Assembly (NCBI GenBank): GCA_002335495.1
Contig: DDBW01000017.1
Coordinates: 1-25,136, forward strand
Length of the DNA stretch: 25,136 nt
Origin: Candidatus Dojkabacteria bacterium UBA2022
GTDB taxonomy: Bacteria; Patescibacteriota; Dojkabacteria; SC72
Direction of reading: 5' to 3'
Both the position numbers and the translations under genes were made by a program. The notes beneath the pieces are model-generated. The model was not told where the DNA came from. It did not search any database and saw only the letters and a program-made list of their open reading frames with translations. This document shows, piece after piece, positions 1 to 8,970 of this stretch (positions are counted from its first letter, which is position 1; every line of letters starts with the position of its first letter).

Positions 1-413
1 TACTTTCCAAATGGCATATTCTCAGGCCTTCTAAATTTTCCGGTTTCAGGATCCGAAAACCTATCTGCAGAAACAAAATCGGCCCTACCTTCAACGATAG
101 GAGCAACCAGTAGAGGGATATCTGTAGGATTCATTTGCAGATCAGCATCGATATTAACAGCGATATCTGCACCATTTTCCAAGGCATAATCAACCGCTAC
201 TTGGAAAGAGTATGACAGTCTCTTCTGATTACCATTCTTAATAACATGGGCGCCTGCTTTCTTAGCAACTTTTGCCGTAGAATCAGTACTACCATCATCA
301 ATTACCAGTTTTGTAATTTCGCTAATACCATCAATCTTCTTTGGGACCCCGTTCAATACTTTCTCAATTGTTTTCTCTTCATTATGAGCAAATGTAAATA
401 CTACTAGTTTCAT
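1..413 (-). CDS. Family 2 glycosyltransferase, DPM1-like (partial, C-terminus outside window)
   Basis: The 137 visible residues are the N-terminal catalytic half of a GT-A fold family-2 glycosyltransferase. The chain opens MKLVVFTFAHNEEKTIEKVL, the usual nucleotide-binding beta strand plus N-E-E, followed by VIDDGSTDST near residue 40 and the metal-binding D-A-D in VNIDADLQMNP near residue 95. The motif set resembles dolichyl/polyprenyl-phosphate mannose or glucose synthases, which load a sugar from a nucleotide donor onto a lipid carrier on the cytoplasmic face. Acceptor and sugar cannot be read from this fragment, and it is unknown whether C-terminal membrane helices follow. The next gene upstream is a GT-C-type membrane glycosyltransferase, which would use such lipid-linked sugars, so a shared glycan pathway is likely (inference). 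The start is the ATG at 411-413; no Shine-Dalgarno site precedes it. Confidence 0.9.
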   Translation of the reverse strand, partial: MKLVVFTFAHNEEKTIEKVLNGVPKKIDGISEITKLVIDDGSTDSTAKVAKKAGAHVIKNGNQKRLSYSFQVAVDYALENGADIAVNIDADLQMNPTDIPLLVAPIVEGRADFVSADRFSDPETGKFRRPENMPFGK

Positions 414-426
414 ATATAAATATAAC

Positions 427-454
427 AGTATAAGTAATCTATTGTTCCATTATA
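427..454 (-). promoter_or_regulatory. Candidate -10 elements for the GT2 gene
   Basis: On the minus strand a perfect TATAAT (449-454) and a TATACT (427-432) lie 35 and 13 bases before the ATG at 413. The nearer one would give a very short leader, as seen at other genes in this window. No convincing -35 box is visible. Called by eye. Confidence 0.35.
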
Positions 455-458
455 GCAC

Positions 459-2543
459 CTACTCTCCTTTTAGCTCATACAGATACAACTTCATTGTACC
501 TACATGATATTTTGAAGGAACAATGCCTCCACAATAACTTGCAAGAGGTTTTAAAATATCTTTACAAAAAGGGAAATCAAACCCTTGGACATCAAATTCC
601 AACGGGAAATCAGGAGACACTGATGAGGAAGCGTAGAACATGTGCCTATACTCGACCTCTTCCAAAAGCTTAAGATCAGGGAGCTCTTTTGAAGACAGTA
701 CATAAGATTTATCTGAATTTTCCAGCACAGATTTAGCCGCCTCAAACCGCAATCTATCCCATTCGGGAAGGTTATACGTTCTAAAACCATAGTAATGCCT
801 TAATGCTGTGACTATAAAGCTTTGAGGAAATCCTGAAGGGTCGTAGTAGAAAAGGACGTCATCTTTCGTATCGACGTATTTAGAAACAACAGTATATATC
901 CTGTTATCGTTACCACTAGGGCCCAAGAACATCACAGATACATACAACCCAGCATATATCGCATATCCCAATATGAGAGTATAGCCAATATATTTAACAT
1001 AAACTTTTCGATTCTCGATCAATTTAAGTAACAGTACCGAAACAGTAACTATCGATAATGGGATTATTTCAATCAGTTGATAGCGAGAAAAGTAGTAGTG
1101 ATGAGGGACAAACTGTGTAACAACTATTGAAAATGAAAGAAAAAGGAAGAAAAGAGAAAAGAGGATTTTTTCTTCAAATGAGTATGACTTCTTGAAAAAG
1201 AAAGATATGATAATTGGAACAAACAGGAATGGACTTAAATGGGCAACTGCACTCACAATTGAAAGGTCCTTTATGACAGCCCCTCCTCCATTTGACATGA
1301 ACCAGGTAAGATCATAAACAGTGCCCTTAAAATAGTCCGTAAAACCCATTAAGTAAAAGAGCACCACCGATGAAAGTAATAACAAACTAGTTATCACCTG
1401 TACTACAACTGAAAAGTGATTCGAAATGTAACTCAAAACATTCTTCACAATCTGCAACCTCCCCCTGTACTGCCAAACGCCATAAACTAGAATCGGAATA
1501 AGAATTGCAAAAAGCGTAACGAGAGGCAATTGATTTTTGGAGAAATAATCAAGGAAGAAGTGCCAGAAGAGATAAGGGACTACCTTGTAATAGTAAAAGA
1601 GAGAGAGTAAGAAAGACAGGTATACTCCAAGGATATATGCCAGTATAAATTTTCCTTGTTGCCCTTTAGCAAAGAATATAACGAGTAGAGCAATCAAAAG
1701 GAAAAACGGAAGGTATATAATTCCCGACACTCTCGTGAAGAAGAATACGGTAAAAAGTAAGCCTGAAATAATTAAATATAGAGATATTGCTCTCTCTTTC
1801 CTGAGACTTCTCCAATACTCCAAAAGAAAGAAAAGGGCAAAAAGTATTAAACAAAGAGCAAGAATTTCTGTTACTGGAAATCTTGAGAAAAATACATGAA
1901 TAGGAATAGTTGATAATAAAACGGATGAAATCAATCCAATCTTTTCACTCTTAAATATACTTGCAGATAAAAGATATATACCAACTATGCTAAGAATAGA
2001 AAAGAATGTTACTGATAAACTTCTCATCGTATCTCCAAATAGAAATCCTGAAATCGACATCCAAATAGGATGTACAGGATAGAAAGGGAATATGAATTCA
2101 GATTCACTCATATTATATCTTTGTGCAGCAATAACTCTGTGATTATCCTGATCGTATAGATGTTGAAACTCTGGAGACACTGAATCTCGCAGATAATCCT
2201 TTTCGTATACCTTCCCCGCCCTATCGTAAATCTTTGAAAGCGTTGTATAAACACCCTGGTCCTGGCCTCCTTCCAGATAATGCCAAGGATTAAGCCTTAA
2301 TATAAGGGCGAATAGTAAAATAGGGATAAGATATATACTTAGCTTCACAGAAAATTTAAACGACAATTTCCTGCTCCACAAATAGTAGATAATGGACGTT
2401 ACTAACGATCCAAAAAGTAATGAAGCTATTGCAGAGTACATTTCCAGTGCCAGAAGGACAACTCCCACTAAAGATGTAAATACAATGAAAAGTAATAGAT
2501 GAACAATGAAAGACTCAATTGAGAATCTATTTAAAATACGCAT
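459..2543 (-). CDS. GT-C fold membrane glycosyltransferase (ArnT/PMT-like, family GT39/GT83 type)
   Basis: This 694-residue integral membrane protein has about a dozen hydrophobic segments. After the first helices comes an extracytoplasmic loop with EGGQDQGVY (residues 91-99). The acidic residue here (Asp95), right after the first hydrophobic block, matches the catalytic-Asp loop of GT-C enzymes that move sugars from polyprenyl-phosphate carriers to lipids or proteins outside the membrane. A second conserved-looking stretch, PVHPIWMSISGFLFGD (near 156-171), fits the family. The C-terminal ~130 residues are soluble and probably extracytoplasmic; they carry a local Cys pair (FCKD...SYCGG). The ATG at 2541-2543 lies 15 bases after the VKOR stop, so the gene is probably cotranscribed with the disulfide genes. 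Acceptor and sugar are unknown. Confidence 0.75.
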   Translation of the reverse strand: MRILNRFSIESFIVHLLLFIVFTSLVGVVLLALEMYSAIASLLFGSLVTSIIYYLWSRKLSFKFSVKLSIYLIPILLFALILRLNPWHYLEGGQDQGVYTTLSKIYDRAGKVYEKDYLRDSVSPEFQHLYDQDNHRVIAAQRYNMSESEFIFPFYPVHPIWMSISGFLFGDTMRSLSVTFFSILSIVGIYLLSASIFKSEKIGLISSVLLSTIPIHVFFSRFPVTEILALCLILFALFFLLEYWRSLRKERAISLYLIISGLLFTVFFFTRVSGIIYLPFFLLIALLVIFFAKGQQGKFILAYILGVYLSFLLSLFYYYKVVPYLFWHFFLDYFSKNQLPLVTLFAILIPILVYGVWQYRGRLQIVKNVLSYISNHFSVVVQVITSLLLLSSVVLFYLMGFTDYFKGTVYDLTWFMSNGGGAVIKDLSIVSAVAHLSPFLFVPIIISFFFKKSYSFEEKILFSLFFLFLSFSIVVTQFVPHHYYFSRYQLIEIIPLSIVTVSVLLLKLIENRKVYVKYIGYTLILGYAIYAGLYVSVMFLGPSGNDNRIYTVVSKYVDTKDDVLFYYDPSGFPQSFIVTALRHYYGFRTYNLPEWDRLRFEAAKSVLENSDKSYVLSSKELPDLKLLEEVEYRHMFYASSSVSPDFPLEFDVQGFDFPFCKDILKPLASYCGGIVPSKYHVGTMKLYLYELKGE

Positions 2544-2558
2544 TTAAGTATTAGTTAC

Positions 2559-2990
2559 TTAATTTGAAAGCTGCACTTTATCCGCCTTATACAACCTCCA
2601 ACTATAATATGCCAATGCAACAATAATAACAACAGAACCCCAACACCAAACACAGAAAGCCCCTATCTTAAATATCTCTACAAACCTTAGATATATTGTA
2701 AATAGAACACCCCAAACCGTACCAAGGAAGAACAATTTCTTAACAATATCACTCTCCTTCTTAAACCAAATAATAGCTAACGTAAACATACCTAAGTAGT
2801 AGACAAGACCCCACAAAGATACAGGAAGACCAAGTAAATATGAATATGGACTAGAATCCACAATCTCACAACCATTGGTAGGACAGATAACCGAAGTATT
2901 TAAAACCTTACTTATATACAGATAAGTAGAAAGCAATACCCCTGCATTAAGCAGGAGTATTACTACTTTTAAAAGCTTCTTCTTATCCAT
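2559..2990 (-). CDS. Vitamin K epoxide reductase family (VKOR) membrane protein, DsbB-like
   Basis: A 143-residue four-helix membrane protein of the bacterial VKOR family, which reoxidises a DsbA-type thioredoxin and passes electrons to a quinone. All key residues are visible: the loop cysteines Cys36 and Cys41 (CPTNGC, then EIVDSSPYS), the family signature LLGLPVSLWGL (52-62) with Ser58, and the quinone-proximal CVWC pair Cys112/Cys115. Length is normal for a stand-alone VKOR with no fused thioredoxin. Its start overlaps the stop of the upstream DsbA-like gene by one base (TAATG), so the two are probably translationally coupled and work as a redox pair. A quinone acceptor is expected from the family; no quinone synthesis gene is in the window. 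Confidence 0.92.
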   Translation of the reverse strand: MDKKKLLKVVILLLNAGVLLSTYLYISKVLNTSVICPTNGCEIVDSSPYSYLLGLPVSLWGLVYYLGMFTLAIIWFKKESDIVKKLFFLGTVWGVLFTIYLRFVEIFKIGAFCVWCWGSVVIIVALAYYSWRLYKADKVQLSN

Positions 2991-3838
2991 TATTCACTAA
3001 GAAGTTTATCCAAAACATTCTTAAAGTCATCATATGGGTATGCACCTGCGAGAAGAGTACCATCTACTACATTACCCTTGTCATCCAATTTTCCTATGAT
3101 GAATCCTGGAGTACCAGTTACGCCAGCTGCGGATCCATCTGCAATGTCATCCTTAATCTCCTGAGGAAACTTCTCAGAATCATAACACTCTTTCCACTTC
3201 TTAGTATCAACTCCAACCTGCTTGGCATATGCTTCCATCTGACTCAACTGCTTAGCATCATCAGAAGAGAAACCCTCACCATTAGAGATGGTATTTTCGA
3301 AAATCAAATCATGATATTCGAAGTACTTCTCATTACCACCGAGACTAAATACACACTGAGCAGCTAAAGCCTCTTCAGAAGCTCTTGGCTCGTGGAAACT
3401 AAGAGGGAAATCTCTGAATACTAAAATTGCTTTTCCTGTATCAACATAGTTCTTTACTAAATCTGAGTGAGTATCATTGTAATGCCTCTGACAGAATGGG
3501 CACTCATAATCGCTAAATTCAACAATTGCAACCTTAGCCTTCTTCTTATCTCCTAGGTATGGATCATCATCAATTGTAACCTTCACATTACCTGCGTTAG
3601 TACCTGTGTCAGTTCCGGTATCAGTACCTGTGTTAGTATCAGTACCTGTGTTACCGTTATTATTAACAACAGCTCCACCTTTAAAACTAAATACAATTGC
3701 AAGAGATACCATCAAACCTGCAATCAAAACAGAAAATGGAACCAAAAGTTTATCCATATCGATAACCATTGTCCCTGTTTCCTTCTTTACCGGAGTCTCT
3801 ACAGTCTTCACTGCCACTCCTTTACTATTCTTTGCCAT
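2990..3838 (-). CDS. DsbA-like thioredoxin, membrane-anchored disulfide oxidase
   Basis: This 282-residue protein has a short basic cytoplasmic tail, one N-terminal membrane helix (about 33-52), a Gly/Thr/Asp/Asn repeat linker (about 61-84) and a DsbA/thioredoxin_4-type domain. The redox motif is CPFC (Cys113-Cys116, in FSDYECPFC) and the cis-proline loop is GTPGF (Thr243-Pro244), so the active site is complete. A second Cys pair lies in the helical insert (AAQC and KECYD). It would oxidise thiols in exported proteins and be recycled by the VKOR encoded directly after it, overlapping by one base. The start ATG at 3836-3838 immediately follows an in-frame TTA codon; no Shine-Dalgarno site is seen. 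A -35-like TTGACA lies 56 bases upstream, overlapping the stop of the helicase gene. Confidence 0.92.
   Translation of the reverse strand: MAKNSKGVAVKTVETPVKKETGTMVIDMDKLLVPFSVLIAGLMVSLAIVFSFKGGAVVNNNGNTGTDTNTGTDTGTDTGTNAGNVKVTIDDDPYLGDKKKAKVAIVEFSDYECPFCQRHYNDTHSDLVKNYVDTGKAILVFRDFPLSFHEPRASEEALAAQCVFSLGGNEKYFEYHDLIFENTISNGEGFSSDDAKQLSQMEAYAKQVGVDTKKWKECYDSEKFPQEIKDDIADGSAAGVTGTPGFIIGKLDDKGNVVDGTLLAGAYPYDDFKNVLDKLLSE
3601..3655 (-). repeat. In-gene imperfect tandem repeat coding a Gly/Thr/Asp linker
   Basis: About three imperfect copies of an 18-24 base unit (TACCTGTGTTAGTATCAG on the plus strand) encode the TGTDTNTGTDTGTDTG linker between membrane helix and thioredoxin domain of the DsbA-like protein. 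Such a repeat can change length by slippage, which would alter how far the enzyme reaches from the membrane. Confidence 0.8.
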
Positions 3839-3871
3839 TAACTCATATTTAAGAAATTAAATGTACTTTAT

Positions 3872-3900
3872 AGATTAGCGAACCTTAGAAATAATGTCAA
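3872..3900 (-). promoter_or_regulatory. Candidate promoter for the DsbA-VKOR-glycosyltransferase operon
   Basis: On the minus strand a perfect TTGACA (3895-3900) is followed, after exactly 17 bases, by TAATCT (3872-3877), which keeps the three most important -10 positions (T, A and last T). The TTGACA contains the TGA stop of the upstream helicase gene. The predicted leader is about 27 bases. Confidence 0.5.
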
Positions 3901-5081
3901 CCTAGGCTGTCTCCAATTATGTAAAGCTCCTCACTAGCCCTAGTAACTGCGGTATATAACCACTTCTTCCACATATCATTATCCATATTTGCAAATTTCT
4001 CCTCAAAAACAACCACCCTTTTAGCCTGACTACCCTGCGCTTTATGAGTCGTTAAGGCATAGCCAAAATCAAAAAGATCTACTTCAGGAGTCTTCTCTGC
4101 ATGCAAGGTTTCTTTTGCTCCAAACTGGTTATATGAAATCAATCCTTCAAAGTCATATCCACCCTCTTCATCAAGAGCAATCTTTGATTTATAGTACATG
4201 CCAAAATCATCGGTAATAGTTTCAATACTCTTAATCCTACCCATCATCCCATTGTAGATATGATGCTCGTAACTATTGCGCAAACATATAACCCTATCTT
4301 TAACCTGCGGCTGTTCACCCTCAAACCCAAGCAACCCCCTTATCGCTTTATTCAACTTAATCCTCGTATTGTTATAACCCACCAAAACCAAAGTATCATC
4401 GTCATACCTCATAAACAGATCAGAGAGAAATTCCTGCGTATCCATATCCCGCCTATTCATCTTCACAACTCCCTTCCCGAATTCCATAAATGGAATAATC
4501 CCTCTGGTTCGAGCCATTTTAGAAACAAAAATAATCGGATTATCTTTCTCCTGTCTATAAATCTCCTCAAGTTTTAAATCAGGATTCTCCATAAGATTAA
4601 AACGACCTTCAATTGGAGGAAGCTGACCATGATCTCCAACAGCAAGAATCGGAACCCCATACTGAGTTATATCATTCCATATAGCCTGATTTACCATAGA
4701 TGCCTCATCAACAATGATCAAACCATATTTAAATTCCTTAATATCCTTCCTGCTCCACCCTACGATAGCTCCATCATCATCCAAAGTTGGTTCGTATATG
4801 AGGCGGTGAATAGTAGTTACACTGTCATCAGGGTAAACAGCCTGTGCATCCTTTAACTTTCGACCTAGCACCCTTACAGCCTTTCCAGTATAGCTACAGA
4901 AGGCAACCTTAAGCTCAGGATTGCTCTTCCTTAATTGCTGACTAATATAACCGATGAGAGTAGTTTTTCCTGTTCCGGCGAACCCGCCAAGAGTAATGAA
5001 GGGTTTGCGAGATGGAGTTTTAAACCAAACCAAAATACTAGTAATAACTTCCTGTTGATGTAATGAGAGATCGATATCCAT
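3897..5081 (-). CDS. Superfamily 1B DNA helicase, Dda/RecD-like
   Basis: A 394-residue ATP-dependent helicase, probably 5'-3', with the full SF1 motif series: Walker A GFAGTGKTT (33-41), motif II DEAS (125-128), motif III GDHGQLPPIEG (149-159), THKAQGSQ near 345 and VTRASEELYII at the C-terminus (379-389). It lacks the N-terminal region of RecD2, and no RecB or RecC gene is next to it; size and layout match the compact phage T4 Dda-type single-chain helicases. Likely roles are replication-fork rescue or recombination (family knowledge; not provable here). The ATG (5079-5081) sits six bases after a TATACT element, so the mRNA may be leaderless. The gene ends with TGA, which shows that TGA is a true stop in this genome. 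Confidence 0.88.
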   Translation of the reverse strand: MDIDLSLHQQEVITSILVWFKTPSRKPFITLGGFAGTGKTTLIGYISQQLRKSNPELKVAFCSYTGKAVRVLGRKLKDAQAVYPDDSVTTIHRLIYEPTLDDDGAIVGWSRKDIKEFKYGLIIVDEASMVNQAIWNDITQYGVPILAVGDHGQLPPIEGRFNLMENPDLKLEEIYRQEKDNPIIFVSKMARTRGIIPFMEFGKGVVKMNRRDMDTQEFLSDLFMRYDDDTLVLVGYNNTRIKLNKAIRGLLGFEGEQPQVKDRVICLRNSYEHHIYNGMMGRIKSIETITDDFGMYYKSKIALDEEGGYDFEGLISYNQFGAKETLHAEKTPEVDLFDFGYALTTHKAQGSQAKRVVVFEEKFANMDNDMWKKWLYTAVTRASEELYIIGDSLG

Positions 5082-5087
5082 ATACTA

Positions 5088-5093
5088 AGTATA
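5088..5093 (-). promoter_or_regulatory. -10 element (TATACT) of the Dda-like helicase gene
   Basis: TATACT on the minus strand, preceded by TG, lies in the 32-base gap between the NHL gene stop and the helicase ATG. Only six bases separate it from the ATG, so a start point seven bases downstream would fall on the A of the start codon. Confidence 0.5.
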
Positions 5094-5113
5094 CAGCGTG
5101 ACGATATAGATAT

Positions 5114-8050
5114 CTAGGAAGCCTCAGAATAACCTTCCGAATCTCGTTTTCTGAATAAAAGTAATAGTATCCAAATAAGGAAGAGAACACCTGCTGAGTA
5201 TCCTAGGAACGAATACCAGTTGAACTCAGCGTCCTTTTCACCTTTTTCTTCCTTCTCGTCATCTACCGACTCACTTCCATTATCACCGTTCGAATTACCA
5301 TTTCCAGAGTCAGAATCACTATCTCCATCATCTCCGTCATCAGGATTCAAAATTTCATCGATAATATCATCGAAATCTCCCTCATTCCCCCAGGAATTAA
5401 CCCTATCGATAACAGGAACGGTTGGAGTATCGCTATCACCTCCATTTTCCTCTTCATTATCATCAGATCCTTCATCTACAGGCTCGGGTTCTACAACCGT
5501 AATAGATACCGACTCTCCCCAAACCTCCTCATTATCAACATCCTCAACTCTAATCGTATAGGTACCAGCCTCATCGAATGAGAACATACTTGCAAAGGTA
5601 CGACTTCCAAAATCCGCAGTCTCAAAGTCATATAGAGTTGAGACACCAAACCCGGTAGATGTAATCTCAATAGAACCATCGTACAACCCAACTAGTCTCT
5701 CGTCTCCATCCACGGCGGTCACAGTGAGGGAGAAGGATTCCCCAACTTCTACTTCGGTACTTGAAGGTTCAACTAGAAAACTAACAACCTCCTCGATACC
5801 CATTGCGCCTGTACCCGTGAGGTTTGAAACTTTCCAGTAAAATTCGAGGTTCACTTCAACCGTCTCAAGCCCAGCATCTCCATCATATAAAGCATAACCA
5901 CTCGGACACCCTACGTATATATCAGCAACGTCGAGAGCTTCCGGGCAGACGTATACTCCTAACTGACCTTCTTTCTTCGGTACATATATTGAGTGGGTGG
6001 CAGAAACTCCTGGCGCACTCTCTGGGTTCAGGTTCTCAAGTAAGGCAACGGAAAGAGTAGGAAGGGTAATAGCATTAACAGCAGACCAATCCCTATCTTC
6101 ACTCAAATCAACAGTGAAATCAGATACAATGTAGTCACCGAAGTACATTTCAGAATCTAAACTATCAATTCCTTCCTCATTTGGATCATAATACTCGGTG
6201 ACAAGACTCTCTCCTAGGTCATCCCTAATAACATCAGCACTTGGAGTTAGGTTGAAGATGCGAACTCCCTCTCCTACTCCTAAAATACGATGATTAAGAT
6301 GATCCGCGATTGTTATATAGTCATCATCTGGGCTTATGGCAATACCAGTGGGCTGATCAAACTGATTTGAGCCCCCTCCATACTCACCAAAACTTCCAAT
6401 AAGTTCATAAGAAGAATTAAATATCATCACCTTATTCCTATCTCTATCTATTACCCAGATATTTCCATCAGGGTCAACAAGTACTCCTCCCAATCTCTCA
6501 GAGAAGTCGCCGACCTCTTCTCCGAACTGGCCAAAGGTATCAATTAAGGTTCCATCAGTATCGAAAATCTGTATTCTGGTATTTCTATCTAGCTCTCCGT
6601 AGATATTATGATTGTCAACAACGTAAATATTATCCAATGAATCTATATATATAGTTTCAGGAGAGTCGAACTCACCAGGGAGGGTTCCGTAACTACCCCA
6701 CTGGGTTACGTAGGTACCACTTGAATCAAATTTCTGAACTCTTGCATTATAGAAATCTGCAACGTAAATATTACCAAGAGAATCCGTGTAAACACCTCTT
6801 GCATTATTGAACTCCCCATTCCCGGTCCCAAAGGACCCAATATTCAAATGCACCGTCCCATCAGTATTAAATACAACAACCCCACTCCCATGTGTGACAT
6901 ATACTCGATCGTTAGCATCGACATGAATATGATATGCGGACAAACCGATATCATCTACTACCGCAAAGACTTCGATAAACGTTCCGTTTAAGGTGAATTT
7001 CTGTATGCGAGGATTAAAGGCGCCACCATCTAGAACGTACATATTATTATTAGAATCGTAAGCAACGCCCTCCGGTGAATTGAAGAGTCCATTTGAGTTT
7101 CCTGCATTTCTGAAAGTCCACAGATTTGTTCCCGACTCAGTAAACTTCATGAGGGATTTCAGCCCCCAGTCTGCAACGTATATGTTACTAGAGCTATCAG
7201 AGGCTAGGTAGTGAGGGGAATGAAACTGATCCTCGTCTTCTCCATACTCCCCCCAAGTTTCCAATATATTTTCATCTACATCAAAGATATAAATTTTCTG
7301 GTTGTTCTGGGAGCTGACGGCAATGTGCCCGTTACTTAGAATTTCAACGTCCTTAACAAATTCAAATATAGAAGAGGAACCAATAGTATTCACATGTACA
7401 CCGTTCGAAGTGAAAACCTGAACACGATGATTTTCACCATCTGCAATATACAAGTTCCCTTCTGAATCAATATCAAAACCTACAGGACCGTCTATCTGTG
7501 AGGCTCCGCTACCACTAGTTCCGAAATAGAAGTTGATATCTCCATCTTTCGAAAAGTTCATTACACGATCTCTAGCTTCATCCGTTATATATAGTGAGTC
7601 AGATATTGGGTCGTACATTATTCCTCTTGGGTTAAGAAAATACCAAGGTTGTTCTTCCCCTGATTGCCCCCACCTATCAATCATTCCACCATTCGAGTCA
7701 AGAACGTAAACTTTGCAAGCGCTTAGTACATATAGAAAGCCATCACTATCAACTGTAAGGCCAGAAATTGGACATTCAAATTCACCGTCATCATTTCCTT
7801 CCCTTCCAACAACCCTCTCAATAACACCCGACTGGTTAATTTTCACTAGCCTGAATCCTTGAGCGTCTACATACCAGATGTCACCATCATCGAGAACGAC
7901 CAAATCTTGGGGAATCCCAATGTTGATATAATCCTCGGGTAGAATCCCATCTGTATTAAATGCAGCAAAACTCTTGCTTGGCAAAGCAAAAAAAGCTAGA
8001 GCAGATAAGAATAAAAATGCAGCTAAGCTTTTTATAATTGAAATTTTCAC
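5114..8050 (-). CDS. Secreted NHL-repeat beta-propeller protein with C-terminal membrane anchor
   Basis: This 978-residue exported protein starts with a signal peptide (hydrophobic 9-24, likely cut near SFA-A at 29/30). Residues ~35-595 hold about a dozen NHL-type repeats (pattern: GxFxxPxGIxxDxxGNIYVxDxxNxRVQxFxxxG), enough for two six-bladed propellers. A beta-rich region without clear family follows (600-760), then an Ig-like domain (~770-865), an acidic Asp/Ser/Asn/Glu linker (~868-940), one membrane helix (~947-966) and a short RKR tail. It is probably a surface-displayed binding or adhesion protein; no catalytic motif is seen. Its four cysteines lie in two local pairs (CPIS...ACK and VCPEA...GCPSG). 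The start is GTG at 8048-8050, chosen because it opens a good signal peptide. The gene is divergent from the alpha/beta hydrolase gene. Confidence 0.88.
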   Translation of the reverse strand: MKISIIKSLAAFLFLSALAFFALPSKSFAAFNTDGILPEDYINIGIPQDLVVLDDGDIWYVDAQGFRLVKINQSGVIERVVGREGNDDGEFECPISGLTVDSDGFLYVLSACKVYVLDSNGGMIDRWGQSGEEQPWYFLNPRGIMYDPISDSLYITDEARDRVMNFSKDGDINFYFGTSGSGASQIDGPVGFDIDSEGNLYIADGENHRVQVFTSNGVHVNTIGSSSIFEFVKDVEILSNGHIAVSSQNNQKIYIFDVDENILETWGEYGEDEDQFHSPHYLASDSSSNIYVADWGLKSLMKFTESGTNLWTFRNAGNSNGLFNSPEGVAYDSNNNMYVLDGGAFNPRIQKFTLNGTFIEVFAVVDDIGLSAYHIHVDANDRVYVTHGSGVVVFNTDGTVHLNIGSFGTGNGEFNNARGVYTDSLGNIYVADFYNARVQKFDSSGTYVTQWGSYGTLPGEFDSPETIYIDSLDNIYVVDNHNIYGELDRNTRIQIFDTDGTLIDTFGQFGEEVGDFSERLGGVLVDPDGNIWVIDRDRNKVMIFNSSYELIGSFGEYGGGSNQFDQPTGIAISPDDDYITIADHLNHRILGVGEGVRIFNLTPSADVIRDDLGESLVTEYYDPNEEGIDSLDSEMYFGDYIVSDFTVDLSEDRDWSAVNAITLPTLSVALLENLNPESAPGVSATHSIYVPKKEGQLGVYVCPEALDVADIYVGCPSGYALYDGDAGLETVEVNLEFYWKVSNLTGTGAMGIEEVVSFLVEPSSTEVEVGESFSLTVTAVDGDERLVGLYDGSIEITSTGFGVSTLYDFETADFGSRTFASMFSFDEAGTYTIRVEDVDNEEVWGESVSITVVEPEPVDEGSDDNEEENGGDSDTPTVPVIDRVNSWGNEGDFDDIIDEILNPDDGDDGDSDSDSGNGNSNGDNGSESVDDEKEEKGEKDAEFNWYSFLGYSAGVLFLIWILLLLFRKRDSEGYSEAS

Positions 8051-8087
8051 TAAATTATCGAGAAATAATTTATGCAGTTATTTATAG

Positions 8088-8093
8088 TATAAT
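8088..8093 (+). promoter_or_regulatory. -10 element (TATAAT) of the alpha/beta hydrolase-truB unit
   Basis: A perfect TATAAT lies seven bases before the ATG at 8101, giving a leaderless start. It falls in the 50-base divergent gap; the minus strand of the same gap has overlapping TATACT/TATAAA and GATAAT sequences that could serve the NHL gene. No Shine-Dalgarno site is present. Confidence 0.6.
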
Positions 8094-8100
8094 CACATGT

Positions 8101-8970
8101 ATGAAGAAATTACAACCTAAAAGACTAATTTTTCTGATAACAGCTTTAGCTATAATCGCAGTTTCAGGATCATATATACTACAAAAGTACTTTAAAGATA
8201 GTAACAATAACAAGACTTCGAATGAAGAAAGTGAGGTTGTAGATGAAAATAAGGACGAATATATTAAACAGAATCAAACTCCACCAGTAACCCCTAAAAT
8301 AAAATATGATGAGCAACCAGTTAACGAAGATGCCACATACTTTGAAAAGTACCCTGTCATTGAAGGGCAGCAGGCCTACATAACTTTCCCGATTGAAATA
8401 GATCCTGAATCCCCTCCATATCTTGTTATCTATAATCATGGCTCCAATACAAATGTGACAACAAATACAGAAGACCCGTTTATGAAAGATATGATGGCAT
8501 ACGGTAGGTACTTTGCGATGAGAGGATACGGCTTTGCGGCATCAAATCAGCACGGAATGAACTATGGAAATCAAGCCTCTATTGACGATATTACCAAGAC
8601 CATTAGCTGGTTTAAAGAAAACTACAAAATACAGGATAAAGTTAACCTATTAGGTTTTAGTATGGGTGGACTTCCTGCCATATACTTTACAGTTCAGAAT
8701 AGAGAAAGTGTAAACTCCCTAGCGCTCCTCGCCCCGGTTACGTACGTATGGGGATCAAACATATACAAACCTCTCGAGAACATTCCCATAACAATCTGGC
8801 ACGGGGTCAGAGATGTTAATGTAGGTTATGTTGCAAGTACAGGGTTCATAGAGCGCGGAAAGCCCTACGATTTAAATATTGAACTCCGATCGATATCAGG
8901 CGCCGGGCATTTTGATGTAGACACCGAGTACATGGAAGAGATATATAACTTCTTTGAACAAAACCAATAG
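8101..8970 (+). CDS. Membrane-anchored alpha/beta hydrolase (serine esterase/peptidase type)
   Basis: This 289-residue protein has an N-terminal membrane helix (~9-27), an Asn/Glu/Lys-rich linker, and an alpha/beta hydrolase domain facing outward. The triad is visible: nucleophile Ser187 in GFSMGG, Asp238 in WHGVRDVN and His270 in GAGHFD; YNHGSNTN provides the oxyanion HG loop. Substrate is unknown; the fold covers esterases, dienelactone hydrolases and peptidases. I use the ATG at 8101 rather than an earlier in-frame ATG at 8038, because the -10 box lies between them and the longer form would overlap the divergent NHL gene. Its TAG stop overlaps the GTG of truB by one base (TAGTG). Confidence 0.85.
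   Translation: MKKLQPKRLIFLITALAIIAVSGSYILQKYFKDSNNNKTSNEESEVVDENKDEYIKQNQTPPVTPKIKYDEQPVNEDATYFEKYPVIEGQQAYITFPIEIDPESPPYLVIYNHGSNTNVTTNTEDPFMKDMMAYGRYFAMRGYGFAASNQHGMNYGNQASIDDITKTISWFKENYKIQDKVNLLGFSMGGLPAIYFTVQNRESVNSLALLAPVTYVWGSNIYKPLENIPITIWHGVRDVNVGYVASTGFIERGKPYDLNIELRSISGAGHFDVDTEYMEEIYNFFEQNQ

Noticed and set aside
3601..3655. Tandem repeat considered as a CRISPR or mobile-element trace
   Set aside because: The copies are in frame, have no spacers, and encode a flexible protein linker.
3606..3860. Plus-strand frame rich in Val/Pro/Ser opposite the DsbA-like gene
   Set aside because: Antisense of the Gly/Thr/Asp tandem repeat; low-complexity shadow with no independent support.
5220..5561. 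Plus-strand open frame rich in Ser/Pro opposite the NHL gene
   Set aside because: It is the antisense shadow of the acidic Asp/Ser/Glu linker; no start signal and no family.
8038..8100. Longer form of the alpha/beta hydrolase starting at the ATG at 8038
   Set aside because: It would overlap the start of the divergent NHL gene, and a perfect TATAAT lies at 8088-8093, seven bases before the ATG at 8101. The 21 extra residues do not improve the membrane-anchor signal.
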